64,000 bases of DNA, taken from DASSUW01 sp963830725 (GTDB taxonomy: Bacteria; Actinomycetota; Thermoleophilia; Solirubrobacterales; Solirubrobacteraceae). Where the stretch lies: contig CAWHNO010000016.1 of the NCBI GenBank assembly GCA_963830725.1, positions 868,001 through 932,000 of the forward strand. Direction: 5' to 3'. This document shows, piece after piece, positions 1-9,176 of the stretch. Within the stretch, counting starts at the first letter, position 1, and the number at the start of each line of letters is the position of its first letter. The notes under the pieces were generated by a model. The model saw nothing but the letters and a program-made list of their open reading frames with translations. It was not told the DNA's origin and searched no databases. The translations under genes were made by a program, and so were the position numbers.

Positions 1-1295
1 ATGAAGACCGCGAAGAGCGGGGCGTTGAAGATCGAGAACAGCGCCTGGACGTAGTTCATGAGGTTGTCGTACGTCGACGCGATCAGGGCGGTGCCCATGG
101 CCACCACGAGGCCCGCGATCGTCGCGATCCGGCCGAAGCGCACGTACCACTCGTCCGACTCCCCGGGCCGTACGTACGGCTCCATCAGATCGGTCGTTAC
201 CACCGTGTTGAAGGCCGAGACGTTGGCCGCGACGCCGGCCATGAACGACGCCATGAGCCCGGTGATCGCGAGCCCGAGCATGCCGTTCGGCAGGTACTCG
301 TTCATGAGCAGCGGGAGCGCGTTGTTGTAGGCGAGGTTCGGGTCCTCGGTGCTGCCCATGTTCGGGATCACGACCAGCGCGATCAGGCCCGGCACGATCA
401 TGATGAACGGCAGCACCAGCTTCGGGAACGCGCCGATCAGCGGCGTGCGCTGCGCCGCCGACAGGTCCTTGGCCGACAACGCGCGCTGGACCTCGGCGAA
501 GTTCGTGGTCCAGTAGCCGAACGAGAGCACGAAGCCGAGGCCGAACACGAGGCCGATCCAGCTCGAGCCGATCGGGTTCGTCACGTTGCCGGGCGAGGTG
601 CCCTCGAGCACGTGCAGGCCGGCCTCGCCGAGGTTGCTCTCCTTGATGCCGTCGGTCAGGCCGCTCCAGCCGCCGACGTCGACCAGGCCGATGATCACGA
701 TCGGCAGCAGCGCCGCGACGATCACGAAGAACTGGAGCACCTCGTTGTAGATCGCCGACGACAGGCCGCCGAGGCTGATGTAGACCATGACGATCACACC
801 GGCGACGACGATGCCGACGAGCAGCGGCCAACCGAGCAGCAGCTCGAGCACCAGCGCGAGCGCATAGAGGTTGACGCCCGCGATCAGCACGGTCGCGACC
901 GCGAAGGTGATCGAGTTGAACTTGTGGGCCGGGTCGTTGAACCGCAGGCGCAGGTACTCCGGCACCGAGCGGATCTTCGAGCCGTAGTAGAACGGCATCA
1001 TCACGAGGCCGAGGAAGACCATCGCCGGGATCGCGCCGATCCAGTAGTAGTTGGCCGTCGCGACGCCGTACTGCGCGCCGTTGGCCGACATCCCGATCAC
1101 CTCGAGCGCGCCGAGGTTGGCCGAGATGAAGGCCAGGCCGGTGATCCATGCCGGCAGCGAGCGGCCGGACAGGAAGTAGTCCAGGCTCGAGTGGATGTAG
1201 CGCTTGGCCGCGAACCCGACGCCGAGGACGACGCAGAAGTACGCCGCGAGGATCGCGTAGTCGACGAAGTTGGTGTCGAGCCGGAGGTCGGTCAA
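1..1295 (-). CDS. Sodium:solute symporter (SSS family), 3' end outside window
   Basis: Integral membrane secondary transporter of the SSS/SGLT family, expected to couple Na+ entry to uptake of a small solute; the substrate cannot be told from the sequence. About 431 residues are present and the C-terminus runs off the left edge. Reading starts at TTG 1295 (TDLRLDTNFVDYAIL) and gives a long series of hydrophobic segments; the stretch SGRSLPAWITGLAFISANLG and the later NYVQALFSIFNAPLFAVF are typical of the family. An in-frame TGA lies a few codons upstream of the chosen start. It follows metK by 40 bp on the same strand and may be cotranscribed. Confidence 0.85.
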   Translation of the reverse strand, partial: MTDLRLDTNFVDYAILAAYFCVVLGVGFAAKRYIHSSLDYFLSGRSLPAWITGLAFISANLGALEVIGMSANGAQYGVATANYYWIGAIPAMVFLGLVMMPFYYGSKIRSVPEYLRLRFNDPAHKFNSITFAVATVLIAGVNLYALALVLELLLGWPLLVGIVVAGVIVMVYISLGGLSSAIYNEVLQFFVIVAALLPIVIIGLVDVGGWSGLTDGIKESNLGEAGLHVLEGTSPGNVTNPIGSSWIGLVFGLGFVLSFGYWTTNFAEVQRALSAKDLSAAQRTPLIGAFPKLVLPFIMIVPGLIALVVIPNMGSTEDPNLAYNNALPLLMNEYLPNGMLGLAITGLMASFMAGVAANVSAFNTVVTTDLMEPYVRPGESDEWYVRFGRIATIAGLVVAMGTALIASTYDNLMNYVQALFSIFNAPLFAVF

Positions 1296-1335
1296 GGCTA
1301 GGCCGGGGCCTACCCAGAACCGACCTCAGGTAGTG

Positions 1336-2568
1336 CTAGGCGACGGTCGGTGCGGCGGCGCCGAGGCCGGCGGCCTCGCGCAGCGCGGTCGCCTTATCGG
1401 TCTTCTCCCACGTGAAGTCGTGATCCTCGCGGCCGAAGTGGCCGTAGGCCGCCGTCTTCTGGTAGATCGGCCGGTGGAGCCTCAGGTACTGGCGGAACGC
1501 GCCCGGGCGCAGGTCGAAGTGGTCGTTGATGAGCGCGAGGATCTGCGCGCGGCCGATGTTCTCGGTCCCGAACGTCTCGACCATCACCGACACCGGGTGG
1601 GCGACGCCGATCGCGTACGCCACCTGCACCTCGCAGCGGTCGGCGAGCCCTGCCGCGACGACGTTCTTGGCCACGTAGCGCGCCGCGTAGGCGGCCGAGC
1701 GGTCGACCTTGCTCGGGTCCTTGCCCGAGAACGCGCCGCCGCCGTGGCGGGCCATGCCGCCGTACGTGTCGACGATGATCTTGCGGCCCGTGAGGCCGGC
1801 GTCGCCGACCGGGCCGCCGATCACGAAGCGGCCCGTGGGGTTGACGAGGAAGTTCTTGCGCAGCTTGCGCGCGTCGTAGAGGTCGCGCGGCAGGATCGGC
1901 TCGACGACGTGCTCCCACAGGTCGTCGGGGATCAGCGTCTCCGCGCCCTCCTTGTGCTGCGTGGAGATCAGCAGCTTCTCGATCTCGACCGGCTTGCCGT
2001 CGCGGTAGCGGACCGACACCTGCGTCTTACCGTCGGGCCGCAGGTACGGGATGATGTCGGCGTGGCGGACCGCCGCCAGGCGGTGCGCGAGCTTGTGCGC
2101 GAGCGAGATCGGGAGCGGCATCAGCTCCTCCGTCTCGCGTGTCGCGTAGCCGAACATCATGCCCTGGTCGCCGGCGCCCGCGACGTCGAGCTCGTCGTCG
2201 TCGGACGGGTCGGTGCGCGTCTCGTACGCCGAGTCGACGCCCTGCGCGATGTCGGGCGACTGCTTGTCGATCGCGTTGATGACCGCGCACGAGTCTGCCG
2301 AGAAGCCGAGGTCGGCGTCGGTGTAGCCGATCTTGCGGATCGTCTCGCGCGCGACCTCCTGGATGTCCACGTAGGTGGTGGTGGAGATCTCGCCGGAAAC
2401 GACTACGAGGCCGGTGTTCACCAGGGTCTCGCAGGCCACGCGGCCGGTGGGATCGTCGCGCATCACGGCGTCGAGCACACCGTCGGAGATCTGGTCGGCG
2501 ATCTTGTCGGGGTGGCCCTCGGTGACGGACTCCGACGTGAACAGGAACTCGTTGTCGGTCTGGTTCAT
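1336..2568 (-). CDS. metK: S-adenosylmethionine synthetase
   Basis: Cytoplasmic enzyme making SAM from methionine and ATP. The 410-residue product has normal length and carries the methionine/ATP-site motif GHPDKIADQISD (residues 18-29), the loop GAGDQGMMFGYA and the P-loop-like GGGAFSGKDPSKVDRSAAY. Start ATG 2568 precedes NQTDNEFLFTSESVTEG, as in family members. The upstream gap to der is only about 50 bp and shows no SAM riboswitch-like fold that I can recognise. The frame is intact. Confidence 0.97.
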   Translation of the reverse strand: MNQTDNEFLFTSESVTEGHPDKIADQISDGVLDAVMRDDPTGRVACETLVNTGLVVVSGEISTTTYVDIQEVARETIRKIGYTDADLGFSADSCAVINAIDKQSPDIAQGVDSAYETRTDPSDDDELDVAGAGDQGMMFGYATRETEELMPLPISLAHKLAHRLAAVRHADIIPYLRPDGKTQVSVRYRDGKPVEIEKLLISTQHKEGAETLIPDDLWEHVVEPILPRDLYDARKLRKNFLVNPTGRFVIGGPVGDAGLTGRKIIVDTYGGMARHGGGAFSGKDPSKVDRSAAYAARYVAKNVVAAGLADRCEVQVAYAIGVAHPVSVMVETFGTENIGRAQILALINDHFDLRPGAFRQYLRLHRPIYQKTAAYGHFGREDHDFTWEKTDKATALREAAGLGAAAPTVA

Positions 2569-2617
2569 GAGACGGGAGAGCGTAGCGTCTCTCCGGGACG
2601 CGGTACTGGCGGTTAGT

Positions 2618-3968
2618 TCAGCCCCGCGCGCGCTGCTTGCGCTCGACGAAGTCGATGATGAGCGGGATGCCCTCCAGGGCGTAGCGCTCGCGCAGGCGGT
2701 TCTCGATGAAGTAGGCGTACTCGCGCGTGAGCTTGTCGCGGTTGTTGACGTGGATCTGGAAGCGCGGCGGGGCCGTGCCGATCTGGGTCATGTAGAACAT
2801 CTTCAGCCGGTGACCTTGCTTGGCCGGCGCCTGCCGGGCGGCGGCTACCTCGGCCAGGAAGCGGTTGAGCTCCGGCGTCGGGACGCGGTGCGCGGCGCGC
2901 TCGGCGAGCGCCAGCGCCTCCTGCAGCAGCCGCTGCACGTTGCGGCCGGAGACGGCCGACGCGGTCAGCACCTTCGGCCGCAGCCGCAGCTTGCGGTTCA
3001 CGCGCGCGCGCTCGCGGTCGAGCTCGGCCGGCCCGACGCCGGCGCCCGGCCCGAGCGGCTCGCCCTCGCCGCCGGTCAGGTCCCACTTGTTGAGCACCAG
3101 CGCGGTCGCGCAGCCCGATTTCATGGCCAGGTCGGCGATCCGCAGGTCCTGCGCCGTGACGCCGTCCTGCGCGTCGCAGACCACGAGCGCCACGTCGGCG
3201 CGCTCGGCCGCGCGCTGCGAGCGCAGCGTCGTGTAGTACTCGACCGGCTCCGAGACCTTCGCGGCGCGGCGGATGCCGGCCGTGTCGACCAGCAGCATGC
3301 TGTGGCCGTCGACCTCGATCGGCGTGTCGATGGCGTCGCGCGTGGTGCCCGCGTCGGGCGAGACGATCACGCGGTCGCGCCCGAGGAACGCGTTGACGAG
3401 CGACGACTTGCCGACGTTCGGGCGGCCGATGACGGCCAGCCGCACGACGTCGTCCTCCTCCTCGCCGGCCTCGTCATCGGCCGGCAGCAGCTCGACGCAG
3501 GCGGTCGAGCAGGTCGCCGGTGCCGAGCCCCTGGGCGGCGGAGACGGGCAGCGGCTCGCCGAGCCCGAGGCCGTGGAAGTCGTGCGCCAGGACGACGTCG
3601 GCGGGGGTGTCGATCTTGTTGGCGGCGACGACCACCGGCATCCGGCCGCTGCGCAGGATCTGCGCGATCTCCTCGTCGCCCGGCCGCACGCCCGCGCGCG
3701 CGTCGACCACGAGCAGTGCGACCTCGGCGTCGGCGATCGCCTCGCGCGCCTGGTCCTGGATCGAGACGGCGAGCGGGTCGGAGTCCTCGAGGTCGACGCC
3801 GCCGGTGTCGATCAGCGTCAGCCGCCGGCCGTTCCACTCGGTCGTGAGCTCCTTGCGGTCGCGCGTGATCCCCGGCCGCTCGTGCACGACCGCCTCGCGC
3901 GACTGGGTGAGGCGGTTCACGAGCGACGACTTGCCGACGTTGGGATAGCCGACGACGGCGATCTTCAT
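2618..3968 (-). CDS. der: Ribosome-assembly GTPase Der (EngA), one frameshift
   Basis: Tandem-domain GTPase needed for 50S subunit maturation. The first G domain starts MKIAVVGYPNVGKSS at ATG 3968; the second has GRPNVGKSSLVNAFLG and DTAGIRR, followed by a C-terminal KH-like domain ending RKQRARG. The two halves are in different frames. Around 3495-3500 the reading changes from LLDRL to VELLPADDEAGEEEDD, the acidic linker normally joining the domains, so a single indel separates them. Because Der is essential in bacteria studied, a sequence error is likelier than a pseudogene. The start overlaps the cmk stop (ATGA). Confidence 0.93.
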
Positions 3969-4585
3969 GACAGCTCGCGCGCCTCGACCACGAGCGTGAC
4001 GACCTGCGCGACGACCTCGTCCAGCGTGAGGCCGGTGGTGTCGACGGGCACGGCGTCGGGAGCCGGCTCGTGGACCGAGCGGGCCTCGCTGGCGTCGCGC
4101 GCGTCGCGCAACGCCTGCTCGCGCTGGACCTGGAGCGGGTCGGCGCCGAGCTCGGCGGCGCGGCGCGCCGCGCGCTCGGCCGGGTCGGCGGTCAGGAAGA
4201 CCTTGACCGCGGCGTCGGGCGCCACGACGGTGGCGATGTCGCGGCCGTCGGCGACCCAGTCGCCCTCGGCCATGATGGCCTGCTGGCGGGCGACCAGCAC
4301 CGCGCGCACACCGGGGTCGGCGGCGACGCGCGAGGCGGCCTCGGACACCGCGGGCGTGCGGATCTCCGCGGTCACGTCGCGGCCGTCGATCAGCACGCGG
4401 TCGCCGACCTCGATCGCGATCCGCTCGGCGACCTGCGCGGGGGGCGAGCCGTCCTCCAGCGACGCCAGCCCGACGGCGCGGTACATCGCCCCCGTGTCGA
4501 GGTACGTGAAGCCGAGCTCGCGCGCGACCGCGCGGGCCACGGACGACTTGCCGGCGCCCGCCGGGCCGTCGATCGCGATCACCAT
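3965..4585 (-). CDS. cmk: Cytidylate kinase
   Basis: Phosphorylates CMP/dCMP with ATP in pyrimidine nucleotide salvage. The 206-residue protein begins MVIAIDGPAGAGKSSVARA (Walker A at residues 7-15), followed by the conserved DTGAMYRAVGLA and GRDIATVVAPDA segments. Length is normal. Its stop overlaps the der start in ATGA, giving the cmk-der pair seen in many Gram-positive genomes. It lies 6 bp downstream of the flavin-binding protein gene. Confidence 0.96.
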   Translation of the reverse strand: MVIAIDGPAGAGKSSVARAVARELGFTYLDTGAMYRAVGLASLEDGSPPAQVAERIAIEVGDRVLIDGRDVTAEIRTPAVSEAASRVAADPGVRAVLVARQQAIMAEGDWVADGRDIATVVAPDAAVKVFLTADPAERAARRAAELGADPLQVQREQALRDARDASEARSVHEPAPDAVPVDTTGLTLDEVVAQVVTLVVEARELS

Positions 4586-4591
4586 GGACGC

Positions 4592-5232
4592 TCAGCTTAC
4601 GAGCGCCTGCACGTACGCGGGCGTCTCGATTCCCGCGCGCAGCCGGGGATCGGGCTCCGCCTCGCGGCGCTCGAGCGCCAGCGGCACGACGCCCGCCCAG
4701 GCGTCGAGCGACGTAGTCCTCCTCGTCGTCGGCCGGCGGCCCGGTCCGGACCTTGGCCGAGCCTTCGGCGATCGGCAGCGCGAGCGCCGCGGTGCCCTTG
4801 AGCTCCTTGCGCGTCGGCCGGCGGACGTCGGCCCAGCGGCCGGGCACCAGCTTCTCGGTGAAGGCCTCGAGCGCGCGCTCCTTCTCCTCCGCGCCGGTCA
4901 CGGGCCGCGCCGTGCCGTAGAGGACGACGCTGCGGTAGTTGATCGAGTGATGGAAGGCCGAGCGGGCGAGCACGAGCCCGTCGATCAGCGTCACGGTCAG
5001 GCAGACGTCGACGCCGCCGGCCAGCGCGCGCAGCATGCGGCTGGCGGCCGAGCCGTGGATAAGCACCTCGTCGCCGGCGCGCGCATGCAGCGTGGGGATC
5101 ACTGCCGGGCGGCCGTCGTGGACGAAGCCGAGGTGGCACGACGAGCGCCTCGTCGAGGATCGCGTCGATCGTCTCGCGGTCGTGGGCGCCGCGCTGGGGG
5201 ACGCGGCGGAGTTTGGTTCGGGGAGTCTTCAT
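4592..5232 (-). CDS. Pyridoxamine-phosphate-oxidase-like FMN split-barrel protein, two frameshifts
   Basis: Predicted flavin-binding split-barrel protein of the pyridoxamine 5'-phosphate oxidase superfamily (NimA-like branch); its substrate is unknown. Recognisable stretches are VIPTLHARAGDEVLIHGSAA, VCLTVTLIDGLVLARSAFHH and SINYRSVVLYGTARPV. Start ATG 5232 gives MKTPRTKLRRVPQRG. The frame changes near 5100 and near 4712, after which ALDAWAGVVPLALERREAEP runs to TGA 4592. Both breaks look like small indels because the family pattern continues across them. It is divergent from a MocR regulator 25 bp away. Confidence 0.82.
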
Positions 5233-5257
5233 GCTGTTCTGTTACAGTTAGGAAGCT
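5233..5257. promoter_or_regulatory. Overlapping divergent promoter/operator of the MocR and flavoprotein genes
   Basis: Only 25 bp separate the two start codons. The stretch CTGTTCTGTTACAG followed by TTAGGAAG holds a repeated CTGTT, a -10-like TACAGT (5243-5248) on the plus strand, and AGGAAG just before GTG 5258. The two promoters must overlap, so one regulator bound here could control both genes. No good -35 is visible. Functional assignment is inference. Confidence 0.45.
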
Positions 5258-6555
5258 GTGCCGGAACAGTATCAGGTGACGGGATCGTCCGCGAGCGCGA
5301 TCGCGGCGAGCGTCGAGGCGGGGATCGCCGCCGGGCGGCTCGCGCCCGGCGCGCCGCTGCCCTCGGTGCGGCACCTGGCCGCCGAGCTCGGCGTCAGCCC
5401 CACGACCGTCGCGGCGGCCGTCGCCGACCTGCGCCGCCGCGGCGTCGTCGTCTCGCGCCCGCGCAGCGGCACGCGGGTCTCGGACCGCCCGCCGCTGTCG
5501 CGCCCCCAACCGCACGTGCCCGAGGGGGTGCGCGACCTCGCGACCGGAAGCCCCGACCCGGCGCTGCTGCCCGACCTGGCCTCCGCGCTGCACGCGATCG
5601 AGGCGCCGCAGCGCCTGTACGGCGGCGAGCCGGTGCTGCCCGAGCTGGCGGCCGTCGCGGCGGCGGCGTTCGAGGCCGACGGCGTCGCGGCGCCGCGCGT
5701 GTGCGCGGTCAACGGCGCGCTCGACGGGATCGAGCGCGTGCTCGCCGCGCACCTCTCCCCGGGCGACGCGGTCGCCGTCGAGGATCCGGGCTGGCCCGGG
5801 GTGCTCGACGTCGCGCGCATGCTCGGCCTGCGGCTGGTGCCGGTCGCCGTCGACGCGCGCGGGATGGTGCCGGCGGCGCTGGCGGCGGCGCAGCGCGCGG
5901 GCGCGCGGGCGGTCGTGCACACGCCGCGCGGCCACAACCCGTGCGGCTCGGCGCTCGACGCGAAGCGCGCGGCCGCGCTGGGCGCCGTGCTCGAGGACGA
6001 CGTGCTGGTGGTCGAGGACGACCACCTCGGGCCGGTCGCCGGCACGCCGTGGCACACGCTGACCGCCGGCCGCCGCCGCTGGGCGGCCGTGAGGTCGGTC
6101 TCGAAGTGGCTCGGGCCCGACCTGCGGCTCGCCGTGCTGGCGGGCGACGAGACCACGCTGGCGCGCGTCGAGGGCCGCCAGTCGCTCGGGCCGGGCTGGG
6201 TCAGCGGTCTGATCCAGCGCCTCGTCGCGCGGCTGTGGACCGACCCGGAGGTGATGGCGCGGGTGGCGCGCGCCGCCGACGCCTACACCGAGCGCCGCGA
6301 CGCGCTCGCTGCGCTGGTCGACGCCGCGCCCGCGCCGAGCGGGATCAACCTCTGGGTTCCGGTGCCGGACGAGGACGCCGCCGTGCGCGCGCTGCTGGCC
6401 GAGGGCTGGGCGGTCGCCGCAGGCACGCCGTACCGCCTGTCGCCCGGCCCGCGATCCGCATCACGACCGCGGCGCTGCAGCCCCACGAGGCGCCGGGCGT
6501 GGCCGCCGCGATCGAGCGCGCCGTCGCGCCGCCGCGGCGAACGCGCGCGGCGTAG
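5258..6555 (+). CDS. MocR-type regulator: GntR HTH fused to aminotransferase fold, one frameshift
   Basis: N-terminal winged-helix GntR domain (LPSVRHLAAELGVSPTTVAA) followed by a fold-type I aminotransferase domain. The PLP lysine is expected in RSVSKWLGPDLRLAVLAGD. Such proteins usually sense PLP or an amino acid and regulate a neighbouring gene. GTG 5258 is preceded by AGGAAG. Near 6445 the frame shifts and the tail RITTAALQPHEAPGVAAAIE continues to TAG 6555. The divergent partner is a pyridoxamine-phosphate-oxidase-like flavoprotein, so a B6-linked role is plausible but not shown. Confidence 0.88.
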
Positions 6556-6568
6556 TCGCCACTCAGGT

Positions 6569-6744
6569 CAACGTCAACTGCGGCAGGTGAGGGAGGGTGG
6601 ATGGGCCGGCGTGCCCGAACTACTGTGCGTTACTGCCCGGAAACCGCGGCTCAATCGCACGCAGTTCGCGGCGATCACCGGAAACGCCCGGATCCGGCCG
6701 CGCGGTTCGCTCCCCACCCTCTTTACCTGCAAGCAGTTGACGTT
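6569..6744. repeat. Intergenic element with long inverted-repeat ends (copy 1)
   Basis: Left end (6569-6600) and right end (6714-6744) are near-perfect inverted copies sharing AACGTCAACTGC, GCAGGT and GAGGGTGG. About 113 bp lie between, without a convincing gene. The right end closely matches a sequence at 54557-54588 (CCACCCTC...AGCAAGCAGTTGACGTT). It fills the space between the MocR gene and the 3' end of aroA. It could be a small non-autonomous repeat, a terminator or an RNA gene. Confidence 0.6.
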
Positions 6745-6794
6745 CGCCGGCTAGCCAGGCCACTCGCCAACGATGACCGCGATGAACCGGCCCA

Positions 6795-8090
6795 TCAGCC
6801 GCGCAGCGCGGCCAGGTCGGCCTCGAAGCCCGGATAGGAGACCGCGGCCGCCTCCATGCCGACCACCTCGACGCCCTCGCGCGAGGCGAGGCCGGCGACC
6901 GCGCCGAGCATGGCCAGCCGGTGGTCGCCGTGCGCCTCGAGCACGCCGCCGCGCAGGCCGCCGGTCCCCTCGACCGCGAAGCCGTCCTCGGTCGCCTCGA
7001 TCCGCCCGCCGAGCGCGCGCAGGCCGTCGACCACGGTGGCGATCCGGTCGCTCTCCTTGACGCGCAGCTCGGCGGCGCCCCGCACGACCGTCGAGCCCTC
7101 CGCGAAGCAGCCCAGCAGCGCCACCAGCGGCAGCTCGTCGATCGCCAGCGGCACCTCCTCGGGCTCGACCACGGTGCCGGCCAGCGGCCCGTGGCGGACG
7201 TCGAGCTCGCACACCGGCTCGGCCGCCGGCACGCCTTCCGCGGGCTCCTCCAGCGGGCCGACCGCCACGCCGCCCATGCGCCGCAGGATCCGGAAGAAGC
7301 CGGTCCGCGTCCAGTTCGCGCCCATGCCCTCGATCACGATCCGCGAGCGCGGGACGAGCACGGCGGCGGCGGCGTGGAACGCCGCCGAGGACGGGTCGCC
7401 GGGCACGTGCAGCGCGCCCAGCTCGAGCTCGTCCTGCGCCGCCACCGTCACCCGTGCCCCGGCGCGCTCGACCCGCACGCCGGCGGCCGCCAGCATGCGC
7501 TCGGTGTGGTCGCGGCTCGGCTGCGGCTCGACGACCGTCGTCGCGCCGGAGGCCAGCAGGCCGGCCAACAGCACGCACGACTTGACCTGCGCGGAGGCGA
7601 CCGGCAGCTCGTACTCGATCCCGGCCAGCGGGCCGCCGGCGACCGTGAAGGGCGGGAAGCGGCCGTCGCGGGCGTCGATCCGGGCGCCCATCAGCTTCAG
7701 TGGCGTCGCGATCCGGTCGACCGGGCGGCGGCGGATCGAAGCGTCGCCGTCGAGCGTCCAGCGGCCGTCGGTCTGCCCGGCCAGCCAGCCCGGCAGCAGC
7801 CGCATCAGCGTGCCGGCGTTGCCGACGTCGATCGGCTGCGCCGCCGGCGCCGCCCCGCGCAGGCCCGCTCCGCGCACCACCAGCGACCCCTCGCGGCGCT
7901 CGACCAGCGCGCCGAGCGACTGCACGGCGGCGAGCGTGGAGTTCGTGTCGGCCGCGTCGAGGTAGCCGGTGATCGTGACCGGCTTGTCGGACATCGCCGC
8001 CAGCAGCGCGGCGCGGTGCGAGAGCGACTTGTCGGGCGGCGCGGCGAGCGTCCCTCGCAGCGGTCCGTCGGGCGCGAAGCGCGCGTTCAC
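6795..8090 (-). CDS. aroA: 3-phosphoshikimate 1-carboxyvinyltransferase (EPSP synthase)
   Basis: Sixth step of the shikimate pathway: transfers enolpyruvyl from PEP to shikimate 3-phosphate. Start GTG 8090 (VNARFAPDGPLRGTLAAPPD) overlaps the tyrA stop in GTGA. The substrate-binding motif APPDKSLSHRAALLAAM lies near the N-terminus. GNAGTLMRLLPGWLAGQTDG and DPSSAAFHAAAAVLVP are typical EPSPS segments, and near the end comes LRVKESDRIATVVDGLRALG. At 431 residues it has normal length with an intact frame. It is the last gene of the aroF-tyrA-aroA run. Confidence 0.96.
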   Translation of the reverse strand: MNARFAPDGPLRGTLAAPPDKSLSHRAALLAAMSDKPVTITGYLDAADTNSTLAAVQSLGALVERREGSLVVRGAGLRGAAPAAQPIDVGNAGTLMRLLPGWLAGQTDGRWTLDGDASIRRRPVDRIATPLKLMGARIDARDGRFPPFTVAGGPLAGIEYELPVASAQVKSCVLLAGLLASGATTVVEPQPSRDHTERMLAAAGVRVERAGARVTVAAQDELELGALHVPGDPSSAAFHAAAAVLVPRSRIVIEGMGANWTRTGFFRILRRMGGVAVGPLEEPAEGVPAAEPVCELDVRHGPLAGTVVEPEEVPLAIDELPLVALLGCFAEGSTVVRGAAELRVKESDRIATVVDGLRALGGRIEATEDGFAVEGTGGLRGGVLEAHGDHRLAMLGAVAGLASREGVEVVGMEAAAVSYPGFEADLAALRG

Positions 8091-9176
8091 GGGCGCGCCG
8101 CAGTCAGCCCGAGCGCCTCGACGAGCGCCTGCGCCTCGTCCGCCCGCTCGCCGCCGGCGACCCACAGCGCGATCGTGCCGGACGACATGTCGGAGGCCGG
8201 GTAGAGCGCCATGTCGACGATGTTGACGCCCGCGCGCCCGAGCGCGAGCGCGACCTCGGCCACCACGCCCGGGCCGGTTCGGGACCGCGACGCGCAGCTC
8301 GTGCACCTCGCCGCCCGCCAGATCCGCCTCGAGCAGCCGCCGGCGCTCGGCGCGCGCGCCGTCGTTCCAGGCCGCCACGGCGGCGCCGTCGCGCGCCGCC
8401 AGCGCGCCGCGGACCTGGCTGAGCCGCCGCATCGTGTCGTCGATCGCGTCGACCAGCGCGTCGGCGTTGGCGAGGTAGATGTCGCGCCAGATCGCGGTGT
8501 TGGCGCCGGCCACGCGCGTGGCGTCGCGGAACGACGGGCCGGTGGCCGGCAGCCGCTCGCCCTCGTCCGAGAGCACGCGCGCGGCGCGCGCGACGAGCAC
8601 GTTGGCGAGCACGTGCGGCAGGTGAGAGACGGTGGCCAGCAGCGCGTCGTGCGTGTCGGCGTCGACTGCCGCCGGGCGGGCGCCGAGGTCGACCAGCAGC
8701 CGGTGGAGGCGCTCGTAGAGGATGCCGCCCGTGCGCGCCGTCGGAGTCAGGTACCAGGTCGCGCCCTCGAACAGGTCGGCGCGCGCGTGCTCGACGCCGG
8801 CGGTCTCGGCGCCGGCCAGCGGGTGGCCGCCGACGAAGCGCGGGTCGTCGACGGCGGCGACCACCGACCGCTTCGTCGAGCCGACGTCGCTCACCACGCA
8901 CTCCTCGCCCGCCGCGCCGAGGACCTCCGCCACCGCCGCCGGCAGCTCGCTCACCGGGGCCGCCACGAACGCGACGTCCGCGCCTGCCACCGCCTCGGCC
9001 GCCGAGCCGCAGGCGGCGGTCAGCGCGCCGCGCTCGACGGCCGCGGCCAGCGCGCCGGCGGCCGGGTCCCAGCCGCGCACGTCCGCGCCCAGCCGCTCCC
9101 GCGCGGCGAGCGCGATCGAGCCTCCGATCAGGCCCACGCCGACGACGGCCATCACCGGCCGGCGCGGGTCGTCCAT
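8087..9176 (-). CDS. tyrA: Prephenate dehydrogenase with C-terminal ACT domain, one frameshift
   Basis: NAD-dependent oxidative decarboxylation of prephenate to 4-hydroxyphenylpyruvate for tyrosine. The Rossmann motif VGVGLIGGSIAL is at residues 12-23, and GGHPLAGAETAGVEHARADL and SHLPHVLANVLVARAA are family hallmarks. After HELRVAVPNRPG the frame slips by one base near 8272. VVAEVALALGRAGVNIVDMA then follows, an ACT domain usually involved in tyrosine feedback. The gene overlaps aroF by one base and aroA by four. The break looks like a sequence error. Confidence 0.93.

Noticed and set aside
1270..2616. Long plus-strand open frames opposite metK
   Set aside because: Antisense shadow typical of high-GC DNA; the minus strand encodes an unmistakable MetK and the plus-strand protein is Arg/Val/Asp-biased without motifs.
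2520..2620. Possible SAM riboswitch before metK
   Set aside because: Only about 50 bp lie between der and metK and I find no multi-stem fold there.
3474..5102. Apparent 542-codon fusion of a flavoprotein, kinase region and Der
   Set aside because: Created by frameshifts joining the flavoprotein frame, an antisense-like frame across cmk and the first Der domain; cmk is intact in another frame.
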